Shown piece by piece: positions 9,657 to 18,863 of a stretch of 64,000 bases of DNA. Made by a program: the position numbers and the translations under genes. The notes beneath the pieces are model-generated. The model made no database searches and was not told where the DNA came from. It saw only the letters and a program-made list of their open reading frames with translations. How positions within the stretch are numbered: position 1 is the first letter of the stretch; each line of letters starts with the position of its first letter. Origin of the DNA: Sphingomonas sp. Y38-1Y. Its GTDB lineage: Bacteria > Pseudomonadota > Alphaproteobacteria > Sphingomonadales > Sphingomonadaceae. The DNA is taken from assembly GCF_032391395.1 (NCBI RefSeq), contig NZ_CP135916.1, positions 2,573,001 to 2,637,000 of the forward strand, written 5' to 3'.

Positions 9657-10613
9657 CTAAGCCCGCACCTTCAATCGCGCATCGATCGCGTCCCAGATCG
9701 CGCCAGCCGTATCCGTCCCATTGAACCGGTCGATCGCGACGATCCCCGTCGGCGACGTCACGTTGATCTCCGTCAGCCACTCGCCGCCGATCACGTCGAT
9801 GCCGACGAAGATCAGGCCGCGGGCCTTGAGCTCAGGCCCCAATGCCGCACAGATCTCCCGCTCGCGCGGCGTCAGGTCCGCCGCCTCGGCCCGCCCGCCG
9901 ACAGCCAGGTTGGAGCGGATCTCGCCCTCCCCAGGCAACCGGTTGATCGCGCCCGCGACCTCGCCGTCGACGAGGACGATGCGCTTGTCGCCCTTCGCGA
10001 CGCCGGGCAGGAACGCCTGCACCATGTGCGGCTCGCGCCAGGTCATGTTGAACACCTCGATCAGCGAGGAGAGGTTCTGCCCCCCTTCGTCGATCTTGAA
10101 GATCGCCTTGCCGCCATTGCCGTGCAGCGGCTTGACCACCACCGATCCGTGCGTGGCCAGGAACGCCCGCGCCTCGTCCAGCTCGCGCGTGACCAGCGTC
10201 GGCGGCATGAAGCGGGCATAGTCGAGCACCCAGACCTTTTCGGGCGCATTGCGGACGCTGGTCGGATCGTTGACGATCAGCGTGCGGTCCTTGATCCGCT
10301 CGAGCAGATGCGTCGCGGTGATGTAGCCAAGGTCGAAGGGCGGGTCCTGTCGCATCAGCACGACATCGGCTTCGTCGCCCAGATCGAGCGGCACCGGCTC
10401 GCCCAATGTGAAATGGTCGCCCTTGACCGGCCGCACCTCGACCGGCCGCGCATTGACCCACAGCCGCCCGTCCGACCAGTTGAGCTGGTCGGCGGTGTAG
10501 TGGAACAGCCGGTGCCCGCGCGCCTGCCCCGCCAGCATCAGCGCAAAGGTCGAATCGCCCGCGATGTTGATGCCGGCGATCGGGTCCATCTGCACGGCGA
10601 CGTTGAGGGGCAT
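9657..10613 (-). CDS. gshB: Glutathione synthetase
   Basis: Ligates gamma-glutamylcysteine and glycine using ATP; cytoplasmic. At 318 residues it has the usual length. It has the N-terminal segment VAVQMDPIAGINIAGDSTF and ATP-grasp motifs VVKPLHGNGGKAIFKID and GDKRIVLVDGE. The C-terminal EINVTSPTGI holds metal ligands. It stands alone in the minus orientation with repeats on both sides. Glutathione also serves glutathione-S-transferase steps common in aromatic degradation in this family. Confidence 0.95.
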   Translation of the reverse strand: MPLNVAVQMDPIAGINIAGDSTFALMLAGQARGHRLFHYTADQLNWSDGRLWVNARPVEVRPVKGDHFTLGEPVPLDLGDEADVVLMRQDPPFDLGYITATHLLERIKDRTLIVNDPTSVRNAPEKVWVLDYARFMPPTLVTRELDEARAFLATHGSVVVKPLHGNGGKAIFKIDEGGQNLSSLIEVFNMTWREPHMVQAFLPGVAKGDKRIVLVDGEVAGAINRLPGEGEIRSNLAVGGRAEAADLTPREREICAALGPELKARGLIFVGIDVIGGEWLTEINVTSPTGIVAIDRFNGTDTAGAIWDAIDARLKVRA

Positions 10614-10942
10614 GCGGATCTCCTGCTCGGCTGTGGTGGCCAGCGTGCGGGTGCAAGTGCCTTAGAGCGGGCGGTTCGACAAGGTCGGAGCGATCTGCGC
10701 TTCGACCCTGGCGATCCATCAATCCCGTTCGTGCTGAGCCTGTCGAAGCACGTGCCAGAAACGCTGGTGCCGGCGGCACGTCCTTCGACAAGCTCCGGAC
10801 GAACGGGGAACTAAGTGTTTCTCGACTTCGCTCGAAACGAACGCTGGTCTTTTGGCCTTGTCCTTACCTCTCCCGTTCGCTTCGAGCGTAGTCGAGAAGC
10901 CGCCAAGCAGCGCCAAAGTCCGCGGATGCGGACCAAGCATGC
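10614..10942. repeat. Gene-free stretch with inverted repeat (GTTCGTGCTGAGC type)
   Basis: 329 bp between gshB and yraN hold no credible gene. They contain an inverted pair: CCCGTTCGTGCTGAGCCTGT-type copy at about 10724-10751 and its inverse at about 10780-10807, the latter ending GGACGAACGGG. Related copies occur at about 23519-23620 and 40877-40997. The rest, about 10808-10942, has scattered fragments of the same motif (TTCGCTTCGAGCGTAGTCGA). This looks like accumulated intergenic repeats. Confidence 0.65.
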
Positions 10943-11296
10943 TCACCCCATCCAAGCATTCTCGATATGCCGCGGCAGGCACCCCGGCGCGAGAAGCACC
11001 ACATCGATCCGGATCGCCTCGCCGGCCAGCGCATACTCGCCCGCCAGCACCTCCGCCGCCGCCGCGACGCGCGCCAGGCGCCGCTCGTCGATCGCATGAT
11101 CGAGTTCCGCCGCCGTCGCCCGCGCCTTGACCTCGACGAATGCGACGCAGCCCGGACGGCGCGCGATCAGGTCGACCTCCCCCGCCTTCGTCCGCACACG
11201 CTGTGCGACGATCGTCCAGCCCTTGAGCCGGAGGTACCACGCCGCCTGTTCCTCGCCGCGCCGTCCGCGCGCCTCGGCGGCGTGGCGGTCTCTCAC
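10943..11296 (-). CDS. yraN: YraN family (UPF0102) nuclease-fold protein
   Basis: A 117-residue protein with the UPF0102 core: GEEQAAWYLRLKGW, then AGEVDLIAR and VAFVEVKAR. E-x-D-x-I and V-E-V-K-x-R correspond to the restriction-endonuclease-like metal site, and Holliday-junction-resolvase-type folds are predicted for the family. The start is GTG at 11296, overlapping the rsmI stop (GTGA), which decides it although the frame is open further upstream. The neighbourhood yraN, rsmI, lpoA-like mirrors the E. coli yraL-yraM-yraN locus. Confidence 0.9.
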   Translation of the reverse strand: MRDRHAAEARGRRGEEQAAWYLRLKGWTIVAQRVRTKAGEVDLIARRPGCVAFVEVKARATAAELDHAIDERRLARVAAAAEVLAGEYALAGEAIRIDVVLLAPGCLPRHIENAWMG

Positions 11297-12129
11297 CGGT
11301 CCTTGAGCTCCATCGCCCGCGTATAGAGCGCCTTGCGATCGAGCCCCAATCGCTTGGCGACCTCTCCCGCCGCCTTCGCGGGCGGCAGCCGGGTCAGCGC
11401 CTCGGCCAACGCCGCGTCGCCGTCGTCTGCGCTGGCGGGGGCCGGCGGTTCGGGCGGTGCGACGACGACCACGATCTCGCCCTTGGGCGGCGCGTCGGCA
11501 TAGCGCTCGACCAGCGCCGACAGACGTCCCGTCACGCATTCCTCGAACCGCTTGGTGATCTCGCGCGCCACGCCCGCCTCGCGGTCGCCCAGCCCCTCGG
11601 CGAGCGCCGCCAGGCATGCCGACAGCCGCGGCCCCGATTCGTACAGCACCAGTGTCGCGCGGACCGCCGCCACCTCGGCAATCGCCTCCGCCCGCGCATG
11701 CGCCTTGGACGGAAGGAACCCCATGAACAGGAAGCGGTCGGTCGGTAGGCCCGCCAGCGTCAGCGCCGCCACCGCCGCGCACGGCCCGGGCACCGTCACC
11801 ACCGCATGCCCCGCCGCGCGTGCGTCGCGCACCAGCTTGTAGCCGGGATCGGAGATCAGCGGCGTGCCCGCGTCGCTGACCAGCGCCACCACCTCGGTGG
11901 CCATCCGCGCGATCAGGCCGGGGCGGACCGCATCGGCATTGTGGTCGTGATAGGGCAGCATCGACCGCTTGACCCCGATATGCCGCAAAAGTCCGGCGGT
12001 TACGCGGCTATCCTCGACAGCGACGACGTCGGCATGCGACAGCACCGCCGCCGCGCGCGGCGACAGGTCGCCGAGATTGCCGATCGGGGTGGCGACGATA
12101 TAGAGGCCGGGCAGGAGTTCGGCGTTCAT
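11293..12129 (-). CDS. rsmI: 16S rRNA (cytidine(1402)-2'-O)-methyltransferase
   Basis: Methylates the 2'-OH of C1402 in 16S rRNA from S-adenosylmethionine. The 278 residues match the family. The SAM-dependent tetrapyrrole-methylase-type fold is visible in VATPIGNLGDLSPRA, EDSRVTAGLL, VSDAGTPLISDPG and FLFMGFLPSK. ATG at 12129 is only 12 bp from the divergent lipoprotein start, so each gene's promoter must lie near or inside the other gene. It is translationally coupled to yraN by overlap. Confidence 0.95.
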   Translation of the reverse strand: MNAELLPGLYIVATPIGNLGDLSPRAAAVLSHADVVAVEDSRVTAGLLRHIGVKRSMLPYHDHNADAVRPGLIARMATEVVALVSDAGTPLISDPGYKLVRDARAAGHAVVTVPGPCAAVAALTLAGLPTDRFLFMGFLPSKAHARAEAIAEVAAVRATLVLYESGPRLSACLAALAEGLGDREAGVAREITKRFEECVTGRLSALVERYADAPPKGEIVVVVAPPEPPAPASADDGDAALAEALTRLPPAKAAGEVAKRLGLDRKALYTRAMELKDR

Positions 12130-12141
12130 CAGGGGAGAGCC

Positions 12142-13332
12142 ATGGCAGAGGCGCACGCGAGACCGCAACCGGGAATGCACCTCCGGCGACTGGCCATATT
12201 GGCCATCGGCCTGGCGATCAGCGCCTGCTCGACGATCGTGCCCCGCGGTGCGCCTCCTGGAGAGGCGCCGCCGCCGACCACGCGGCCCACCACGGGACCG
12301 GCGCCGGTCGGACCCGGGCTCCCTCAGGATCAGGCACGCCACCGAGTCGCGCTGCTCGTGCCGCTGACCGGCCCCAATGCGCGCGTCGGCCAGAGCCTCG
12401 CCAACGCGACGCAACTCGCGCAGCTGGATACGCGCAGCGAGGTGGTGCGCATCACCAACTACGACACCGCGCGCGGTGCCGCCGCCGCGGCGCAGGCCGC
12501 GATCCGCGACGGCAATCGCCTGATCCTCGGCCCGCTGCTGGCCGAGGACGTTCGCGCGGTCGCGCCGATCGCGCGGCGCGCGGGCGTGCCGGTGCTCAGC
12601 TTCTCCAACGACACCGGCGTCGCAGGCGATGGCGTGTTCATCATGGGCTACACCCCCGCCCAGTCGATCGAGCGCGTCGTCGATCATGCGCGGCGCAGCG
12701 GCGTCAGCGACTTTGCCGGCCTCGTCCCCACCGGCCTCTATGGCGAGCGCGCCTCGACCAGCTTCCTGCGCGCGGTCGAGGCGGCGGGCGGGCGCGTCGT
12801 CGCGCTCCAGACCTATGACCGGGCGCCGCGTTCGGTCGCGGCCGCGGCGGGTCGCCTGACCGCCGGATATCAGGCGGTGCTGATCGCCGACGGCGCGACC
12901 ACCGCGGCGGGCGCCGTTCCGGTCCTCCGGCGGGGCACCGGGAAGAGCGCGCGCGTGCTCGGCACCGAGCTGTGGAACACCGATTCGAACGTCGGCAGCA
13001 ACGCCGCCTTGTCGGGCGCGTGGTACGCGAGCGTGTCGAACAACCTTTATACGCAATATGCCGGCAAGTACCGGGCGCGCTTCGGCGCGGCGCCCTATCG
13101 CCTGTCCTCGATGGGCTACGACGCGGTGCTGCTGACCGTCCGGATCGCCCGCGACTGGCGCGTGGGCAGCCCATTCCCGGCGACCCGCCTGACCGACCGC
13201 GACGGCTTCGCTGGGCTCGACGGCGCCTTCCGCTTCGACCGCGAAGGCATCGCTGAGCGCGCGCTGGAGGTAAAGGAAGTCCGCGGCGGCTCGACCGTGA
13301 CGGTCAGCCCCGCCCCGCGCACCTTCCGCTGA
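12142..13332 (+). CDS. LpoA-like penicillin-binding protein activator lipoprotein
   Basis: 396 residues with a lipoprotein signal (LAIGLAISACS, lipobox Cys29) and a proline-rich linker. A periplasmic-binding-protein-like domain follows, starting VALLVPLTGPNARVGQSLANA, as in the LpoA/COG3107 family. LpoA activates PBP1A from the outer membrane in enterics; the role here is inferred from family and from the conserved rsmI-yraN neighbourhood. A strong Shine-Dalgarno stretch (AGGGGAGAG, 12131-12139) supports ATG 12142. An internal ATG at 12175 (MHLRRL) would give a shorter signal. No N-terminal TPR domain is seen, so it is shorter than E. coli LpoA. Confidence 0.85.
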   Translation: MAEAHARPQPGMHLRRLAILAIGLAISACSTIVPRGAPPGEAPPPTTRPTTGPAPVGPGLPQDQARHRVALLVPLTGPNARVGQSLANATQLAQLDTRSEVVRITNYDTARGAAAAAQAAIRDGNRLILGPLLAEDVRAVAPIARRAGVPVLSFSNDTGVAGDGVFIMGYTPAQSIERVVDHARRSGVSDFAGLVPTGLYGERASTSFLRAVEAAGGRVVALQTYDRAPRSVAAAAGRLTAGYQAVLIADGATTAAGAVPVLRRGTGKSARVLGTELWNTDSNVGSNAALSGAWYASVSNNLYTQYAGKYRARFGAAPYRLSSMGYDAVLLTVRIARDWRVGSPFPATRLTDRDGFAGLDGAFRFDREGIAERALEVKEVRGGSTVTVSPAPRTFR

Positions 13333-13366
13333 CCGCGCAGGAGCGGCGCGCAGCCCATCGCTTTTC

Positions 13367-13452
13367 CGTCACCCCGGGCTCGACCCGGGGTCCCGCTTCT
13401 ACCTTCCGCCCGGTCGAAAAAAGCAGGACCCCGGATCAAGTCCGGGGTGACG
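13367..13452. repeat. Inverted repeat pair, CCCCGGG/CCCCGGA type
   Basis: Two facing palindromic units: 13367-13394 (GTCACCCCGGGCTCGACCCG...) and 13424-13452 (GACCCCGGATCAAGTCCGGG...). They lie between the convergent 3' ends of the lpoA-like and mobA-like genes, where they could end transcription in both directions. They belong to the same family as 9553-9648. Confidence 0.7.
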
Positions 13453-13470
13453 AGGTGTTTGGAGGGGTGC

Positions 13471-14064
13471 TCAGGGCCGCACCTGCTGGATGATCTTGGC
13501 GCGCAGCGTCTCGAGCTGTTCGGGCGTGTCGATGTCGATCAGCTCCGCCGGGTTCGTGACAACATGCTTTCCCTGCATCACCAGTCGCCGCCCGCCCTCG
13601 TCGCCGGTCAGCGCCTCCAGCGCATCGAAATGCGCCGCGCCGAACAGCGCCGGCGGCGTGGGATGCTCGCCGTTGCTCGACGCGACGATCGTGTCCTCGC
13701 CCTCGGCGGCGTCGAACAGGCGATAGATGTGCGTGGCCGTCACGCGCGGCATGTCGGCCAGCGCGATCAGCACCGCCTTTGCCCCCACCTCCCTCACCGG
13801 CGACAGGCAGAGCGCGAGCGAGCGCCCCTGCCCGTCCTCGGCATGCGGGTTGTGGACGACGCGATAGCCGCGCGCGGCGTAGTCGAGCCGGGTTCCGGAC
13901 ACGACCGCGATCCGCGCCGCGAACGGCACCGCCTCCAGCGCAGTGACGACGTGCATCCCGATCGGCTCGGCAAGATAGGGCTGCTCGAGCTTGTCGACAT
14001 CGCCGAAGCGCTGCGACCGACCCGCCGCCAGCAGCACCAGCGCGGTATTCTCCGGCGCGATCAT
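13471..14064 (-). CDS. MobA/MocA-like molybdenum cofactor nucleotidyltransferase
   Basis: 197 residues with the NTP-transferase signature LLAAGRSQRFGDVDKL near the N-terminus, ADMP in the middle and DIDTPEQLETL at the end. These are typical of MobA/MocA proteins, which attach GMP or CMP to molybdopterin. Pairing with xdhC favours the MocA (cytosine dinucleotide) type that serves molybdenum hydroxylases. ATG 14064 overlaps the xdhC stop (ATGA). A GTG at 14082 would add six residues. Confidence 0.8.
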   Translation of the reverse strand: MIAPENTALVLLAAGRSQRFGDVDKLEQPYLAEPIGMHVVTALEAVPFAARIAVVSGTRLDYAARGYRVVHNPHAEDGQGRSLALCLSPVREVGAKAVLIALADMPRVTATHIYRLFDAAEGEDTIVASSNGEHPTPPALFGAAHFDALEALTGDEGGRRLVMQGKHVVTNPAELIDIDTPEQLETLRAKIIQQVRP

Positions 14065-14990
14065 GCCTCCGCTCCCCGCCATGCGCGGACCATCGCCGCG
14101 GCGACCGACAGCGCGATCTCCGCCGGCCCGACCGCGCCGATCGCCAGCCCGGCGGGACCGTCGATCCGCCCCAGCGCCGCCGGATCGACACCCGCCGCCG
14201 TCAGCCGCTCCAGCCGCGCCGCATGGCTGCGCTTGCTCCCCAGCGCAGCGACATAGCCAGTCGGCCGCGCGAGCGCCGCGGCGAGCGCGGGATCGTCGAT
14301 CTTGGGATCATGGCTCAGCGTCACCACCGCGCTCGTCCGCCCCGGCGCCAGCGCCTCGATCGCCTCGTCCGGCCAGCGATCGTCCAGCGTCACGCCGGGG
14401 AACCGCTCCTCCGTCAGGAACCGCGCACGCGGGTCGACGACCACCGCCTCGATCCCCAGCGGCTTTGCCAAGCCCACCAGCGCCTGGGCGATCTGGACCG
14501 CGCCGACGATGATGAGCCGGCGCGGCGGATCGTACCGGTTGACGAACGCCGCACCCTCGACCGGCCGCAGCGACGACTGGCCGCCGTCGAGGTCGGTGTT
14601 CACGACGACGCTGTCGCCGCCCGCCCGCGCCTCGGCGATGCGCTCGAACAGTTCGGGGTCGAAGCCGTGCGCCGCGACGGGCTGCACCAGCACCGCGATC
14701 TCGCCGCCGCAGGGCAACCCGACTTCCCACGCTGCGGCATCGGCGACGCCGTAGCGCTTGAGAACCGCCGGCGCGCCGCCGATCACCTCGGCCGCGGTCG
14801 CCAGGATGTCGTTCTCCACGCAGCCGCCCGACACCGATCCCTCGAACCGGCCATCGGCGTGGACGAGCATGTGGCTGCCCCGCGGCCGCGGCGCCGAGCC
14901 CCAGGTCGACACCACCGTCGCCAGCGCCATCGGGCTGCCCGCCCACTCGCGCGCCTTTGCCAGCACGCCGTCATTGTCGTTCAAGCGCAC
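14061..14990 (-). CDS. XdhC/CoxF family molybdenum-enzyme maturation protein
   Basis: 309 residues. The N-terminal XdhC domain has STWGSAPRPRG and SGGCVE. The C-terminal Rossmann-like domain begins IIVGAVQIAQALVGLAKPLG. XdhC-type proteins bind and sulfurate molybdenum cofactor and insert it into xanthine-dehydrogenase-type enzymes. No such enzyme is encoded in this window, so its client is elsewhere. The start is GTG at 14990 behind GAAAGG. It is co-transcribed with the MocA-like gene by overlap. Confidence 0.88.
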   Translation of the reverse strand: MRLNDNDGVLAKAREWAGSPMALATVVSTWGSAPRPRGSHMLVHADGRFEGSVSGGCVENDILATAAEVIGGAPAVLKRYGVADAAAWEVGLPCGGEIAVLVQPVAAHGFDPELFERIAEARAGGDSVVVNTDLDGGQSSLRPVEGAAFVNRYDPPRRLIIVGAVQIAQALVGLAKPLGIEAVVVDPRARFLTEERFPGVTLDDRWPDEAIEALAPGRTSAVVTLSHDPKIDDPALAAALARPTGYVAALGSKRSHAARLERLTAAGVDPAALGRIDGPAGLAIGAVGPAEIALSVAAAMVRAWRGAEA

Positions 14991-15082
14991 AACCCTTTCA
15001 TGTCACCGCGGCGTCATCGCGCCCTCACATAGGCATGGCCGAACCCCGTTGCTAATACCCGATCCCATGAAGAGGCTGCCCG

Positions 15083-16120
15083 ATGCTCCTGATGTTGTTC
15101 GCGCTGGCGGTTGCCGGACCGATGGCTGACCCCGGCCCGCGCCCGATCGTGATCGCGCACCGCGGCGCCTCGGGCGAGCGGCCAGAACACACGATCGCCG
15201 CATACGAGCGCGCGATCGAGGTGGGTGCCGACTTCATCGAACCCGATCTCGTCCTCACCAAGGACAATGTCTTCGTCGCCCGGCACGAGAACGACATCAC
15301 CAACACCACCGATGTCGCCGCGCATCCCGAGTTCGCTGGTCGCAAGACCGTGAAGACGATCGACGGCGAGCGGCACGAGGGCTGGTTTACCGAGGATTTC
15401 ACCCTCGCCGAACTCAAGACGCTGCGCGCCAAAGAACGCCTGCCGCAGCTTCGGCCACAGAACGCCGCCTATGACGGCCGTTTCGAGGTGCCGACGCTGG
15501 CCGAGGTGATCGCCCTCGCCAAGAAGCGCTCGGCCAAAACGGGTCGCACGATCGGCATCTATCCAGAGACCAAGCACCCGACCTATTTCGCCTCCATCGG
15601 CAAGCCGATGGAACAGCGGCTCGCCGATCAACTCCGCGCCGCGGGGTGGAACAGCACCGATGCGCCCGTCTTCATCCAGTCGTTTGAAGTGAACAACCTC
15701 AAGGCGCTGCGCCGGATGACCCGCGTGCGCCTGATCCAGCTCGTCGCCAGCGACGGGGGTCCGGCCGACCGCGCGCAGCCGAGCTATGCGGCGATGCTGA
15801 CGCCGGAGGGGCTGCGCGCCGTCGCGACCTATGCCGACGGTCTCGGCCCCGAGAAGAAGCTGGTGGTCGCCGACGATGGCGTTGCGACGGCTTTGGTCCG
15901 CCACGCGCATGCCGCGGGGCTCAAGGTGCATCCCTGGACGCTGCGTGCCGAGAATTATTTCCTGCCGCCCGCCGACCGCATCGGAACCGATCCGCGCGCG
16001 CACGGGCGTCTACGCGACGAGATCGCGCGCCAGCTTGCCGCGGGGATCGATGGATTCTTCACCGACTTCCCCTATGATGGCGTCGCGGCGCGTGATGCGT
16101 TCGCGGGGTCGGGGAAGTAG
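15083..16120 (+). CDS. glpQ: Periplasmic glycerophosphodiester phosphodiesterase
   Basis: Hydrolyses glycerophosphodiesters to glycerol-3-phosphate and an alcohol. The 345 residues begin with a short signal (LLMLFALAVAGPMA), implying export. GDPD motifs are clear: AHRGASGERPEHT with two active-site residues, FIEPDLVLTKDN with the metal-binding Glu and Asp, and ARHEND. It lies 5 bp ahead of a small lipoprotein gene and is probably co-transcribed with it. A small in-frame choice of start does not change the domain. Confidence 0.92.
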   Translation: MLLMLFALAVAGPMADPGPRPIVIAHRGASGERPEHTIAAYERAIEVGADFIEPDLVLTKDNVFVARHENDITNTTDVAAHPEFAGRKTVKTIDGERHEGWFTEDFTLAELKTLRAKERLPQLRPQNAAYDGRFEVPTLAEVIALAKKRSAKTGRTIGIYPETKHPTYFASIGKPMEQRLADQLRAAGWNSTDAPVFIQSFEVNNLKALRRMTRVRLIQLVASDGGPADRAQPSYAAMLTPEGLRAVATYADGLGPEKKLVVADDGVATALVRHAHAAGLKVHPWTLRAENYFLPPADRIGTDPRAHGRLRDEIARQLAAGIDGFFTDFPYDGVAARDAFAGSGK

Positions 16121-16125
16121 TTGAT

Positions 16126-16386
16126 ATGCGTATCGGTTTGGCGCTCGCGGCGCTGTCGTTGCCGCTCCTGAGCGGCGGATGCATCGCCAAGACGGCGTGG
16201 GATGTGGCGACGTTGCCGGTCAAGGCGACCGGCCAGGCGGTCGACTGGGCGACGACCAGCCAGGAAGAAGCCGACCGAAATTACGGCCGCAAGATGCGCA
16301 AGAAGGAAGCCGCCGAAGGCCGTCGCCTCCGCGAGGAAGAACGCCGCCGCAAGCGCGAGGAGAGGAAGTGGCGCGAGGACGATTGA
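16126..16386 (+). CDS. Small lipoprotein, unknown function
   Basis: 86 residues with a lipoprotein signal (LSLPLLSGGC, Cys about 19). A short middle part (WDVATLPVKATGQAVDWAT) precedes a highly charged, probably helical C-terminus rich in Arg, Lys and Glu (about residues 50-86). No known domain was recognised. It follows glpQ by 5 bp and so probably shares its transcript. The basic tail could bind peptidoglycan or LPS, but this is speculation. Confidence 0.75.
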   Translation: MRIGLALAALSLPLLSGGCIAKTAWDVATLPVKATGQAVDWATTSQEEADRNYGRKMRKKEAAEGRRLREEERRRKREERKWREDD

Positions 16387-16425
16387 TCGTACTTCGCCCG
16401 TCATCCCGGACTTGATCCTGCTAGT

Positions 16426-16560
16426 CGTCACCCCGGACTTGTTCCGGGGTCCACCTCTCCACTCAGGCTGAGGCGGGTTGCCGGTTTGGCCGGTTCAGCA
16501 CGCCCCAACGAACGCCGAGGTTCGCGGCCCGGTGGACCCCGGAACGAGTCCGGGGTGACG
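16426..16560. repeat. Inverted repeat pair, CCCCGGA type
   Basis: Copies at 16426-16455 and 16531-16560 face each other across about 75 bp. They match the 9553-9648 pair almost base for base (GTCACCCCGGACTTGTTCCG...). A weaker fragment, CATCCCGGACTTGATCC, precedes the first copy at about 16402. They lie between the lipoprotein gene and pyrB. Confidence 0.75.
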
Positions 16561-16624
16561 TAAAGCGTGGATGAGCCACCACCCCCTTGCCCTCGCCGGC
16601 CCGCCCCGATAACCCGCGCCCTCG

Positions 16625-17614
16625 ATGCCCGCTTCCGACCACCGCCCCGCCACGCTGCTGCCCGGCGGCGCCGTGTTTCCGCATCGGCATCTGACCGGCA
16701 TCGCCGGGCTTCAGCCGCACGAGATCACCTTTTTCCTCGACGAAGCCGAGCAGTGGATCGAGGCGAACCGCAGCCGCGCCAAGAGCGACCGGCGGCTGGA
16801 GGGCGTGACCCAGATCAACGCCTTCTTCGAGAACTCGACCCGCACGCTCCTGTCGTTCGAGATCGCCGGCAAGCGCCTCGGCGCCGACGTCGTCAACATG
16901 ACCGTCGCCGCCTCCAGCGTGAAGAAGGGCGAGACGTTGATCGACACCGCGGTCACCTTGAACGCCATGCGTGCCGATGTGATCGTCATCCGCCACATGG
17001 CCTCGGGTGCGGTGGGGTTGATCGCCGACAAGGTCGACTGTCCCGTCCTCAATGCCGGGGACGGGTCGCACGAGCATCCGACACAGGCGCTGCTCGACGC
17101 GCTGACCATCCGTCGCCGCCGCGGACAGCTGCAGGGCCAGCGTGTCGTCATCTGCGGCGACATCCTGCACAGCCGCGTCGCGCGGTCGAACATCCTCGCG
17201 CTCACCGCACTCGCCGCAGAAGTCCGCGTCGTCGCACCGACGACGCTGATGCCGCCTGCGATCGAGGCGATGCACGTCACGCCCTTCACCGACTTCGACG
17301 CCGCGCTGGAGGGGGCCGACGTCGTCATGATGCTCCGGCTCCAGAACGAGCGGATGTCGGGCGCCTACATCCCCTCGACCCGCGAATATCACCGCCGCTA
17401 CGGCCTGACGCCCGAGCGGCTTGCGCGCGCCAAGCCCGATGCGCTCGTCATGCATCCGGGGCCGATGAATCGCGGGGTCGAGATCACCTCGTCGGTCGCC
17501 GACCTGCCCGGCCGCTCGGCGATCACCGAACAGGTCGAGATGGGCGTGGCGGTCCGCATGGCGTGCCTGGACGTACTGACGCGGCGTGCACGCGGCGTGG
17601 AGGGCTGGGCATGA
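16625..17614 (+). CDS. pyrB: Aspartate carbamoyltransferase catalytic chain
   Basis: Condenses carbamoyl phosphate with aspartate in pyrimidine synthesis. 329 residues with the carbamoyl-phosphate motif [11 protein letters not shown], the HPTQALLD motif and the C-terminal [12 protein letters not shown]. No pyrI regulatory gene is next to it. Instead it overlaps (ATGA) a dihydroorotase-like gene lacking catalytic ligands, the arrangement of the Pseudomonas pyrBC' holoenzyme. Confidence 0.96.
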   Translation: MPASDHRPATLLPGGAVFPHRHLTGIAGLQPHEITFFLDEAEQWIEANRSRAKSDRRLEGVTQINAFFENSTRTLLSFEIAGKRLGADVVNMTVAASSVKKGETLIDTAVTLNAMRADVIVIRHMASGAVGLIADKVDCPVLNAGDGSHEHPTQALLDALTIRRRRGQLQGQRVVICGDILHSRVARSNILALTALAAEVRVVAPTTLMPPAIEAMHVTPFTDFDAALEGADVVMMLRLQNERMSGAYIPSTREYHRRYGLTPERLARAKPDALVMHPGPMNRGVEITSSVADLPGRSAITEQVEMGVAVRMACLDVLTRRARGVEGWA

Positions 17615-18834
17615 CGACGCTCTATCGCAACGCGCGCCTGATCTGTCCCGAGCGCGGCGAGAGCACGGGCGACCTTCTCGTCGTCGGCGATCGGATCGCG
17701 GGGGTCGGCACCGTCGAAGCACCCGCCGGCGCCGCGATCGTCGATTGCCGCGGCAAGTGCCTGGCCCCCGCAATCGTCGACCTCGGCGTCTTCGCGATCG
17801 ACAAGGCGGCGTGCATAGCCGGCGGCATCGTTCGCGTCGGGCTGATGCCCGACCAGTCGCCGATCCTCGACGATCCGGGCATCGTCCAGCGCGCGGCGGC
17901 GGTCGGCAAGCCCGAGCTGTGGGTCCATCCCATTGCCGCCGCCACGCGCGAGCTGAAGGGCGTCGACCTCGCCGAAATGGCGATCAATGCGGAGGCGGGT
18001 GCGCGCGCCGTCGCCACCGGCCGCCGCTGGATCGCCGATGCCGGCGTGATGGCGCGCGTGCTGGGCTATGCCCGCGACCTGGGCCTCACCGTCGTCGCCC
18101 ACGCCGAGGATGCGGGGCTCGCCGCCGACGCCGTCGCGACCGCAGGCGAGACCGCGACGCGCCTCGGCCTCCCCGCCGCGCCCGCCATCGCGGAGGCGCT
18201 GGCGATCGCCCGCGACCTGATGCTCGCCGAACAAAGCGGCGCGTCGATCCACTTTCGCCAGGTCACGACCGCGGCCGGCTTCGACCTGATCCGCGCCGCG
18301 AAGGCGCGCGGTGTTCGTGCCACCTGTGGCATTACACCCGCGCATCTGTTGCTGTCGGACAAGGCGATCAGCGATTTCCGCACCTTCACCCGCCTCTCGC
18401 CGCCGCTTCGCGACGAGGCGGATCGCGCGGCTGCGCTGAAGGCGCTGGGTGACGGGACGATCGACGTGCTCTGCTCGGGCCACGATCCGCGCGGGCCGGA
18501 GGAAAAGCGGCTGCCGTTCACCGATGCCGCCCCCGGCATGTCGGGGGCCGAGACGCTGCTGGCGCTCTCGATCAATGCCGCGCGCACGGCGGGGCTCGCG
18601 CTCCCGCGGCTGTTCGAGCTGCTGTCGCGGACCCCGGCTCGGCTGATGGCGCTGGACGCCGGCACGCTCACGGTGGGGGCGCCTGCGGACTTGGTGCTGT
18701 TCGATGCCGACGCGCCCTGGCAGATCGTCGGCGAGGCGATGGTCGCGCGTGCCGGCAACACGCCGTTCGACGGTCTGCCGGTCGAAGGCCGCGTGCTGCG
18801 CACGATCAAGGGCGGCGTCTGGCTGACCGCCTGA
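17611..18834 (+). CDS. Dihydroorotase-like protein, probably inactive (PyrC'-type ATCase partner)
   Basis: 407 residues with the amidohydrolase/dihydroorotase fold, including HAED (His164), IHFRQVT (His214) and ADLVLFD near the end. The metal-binding D-x-H-x-H after the first barrel strand is missing: the segment reads [10 protein letters not shown], with Gly59 and Phe61 where the histidines belong. The late TDHAPH-type motif reads CSGHDPRG, with Gly290 replacing the catalytic aspartate. In Pseudomonas an inactive PyrC' is needed to assemble the ATCase dodecamer. That role is likely here, so an active dihydroorotase should be elsewhere. Start ATG 17611 overlaps pyrB. Confidence 0.9.
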   Translation: MTTLYRNARLICPERGESTGDLLVVGDRIAGVGTVEAPAGAAIVDCRGKCLAPAIVDLGVFAIDKAACIAGGIVRVGLMPDQSPILDDPGIVQRAAAVGKPELWVHPIAAATRELKGVDLAEMAINAEAGARAVATGRRWIADAGVMARVLGYARDLGLTVVAHAEDAGLAADAVATAGETATRLGLPAAPAIAEALAIARDLMLAEQSGASIHFRQVTTAAGFDLIRAAKARGVRATCGITPAHLLLSDKAISDFRTFTRLSPPLRDEADRAAALKALGDGTIDVLCSGHDPRGPEEKRLPFTDAAPGMSGAETLLALSINAARTAGLALPRLFELLSRTPARLMALDAGTLTVGAPADLVLFDADAPWQIVGEAMVARAGNTPFDGLPVEGRVLRTIKGGVWLTA

Positions 18835-18863
18835 CGCCGCCCTCCTCTCCTACTCGTTGATCC

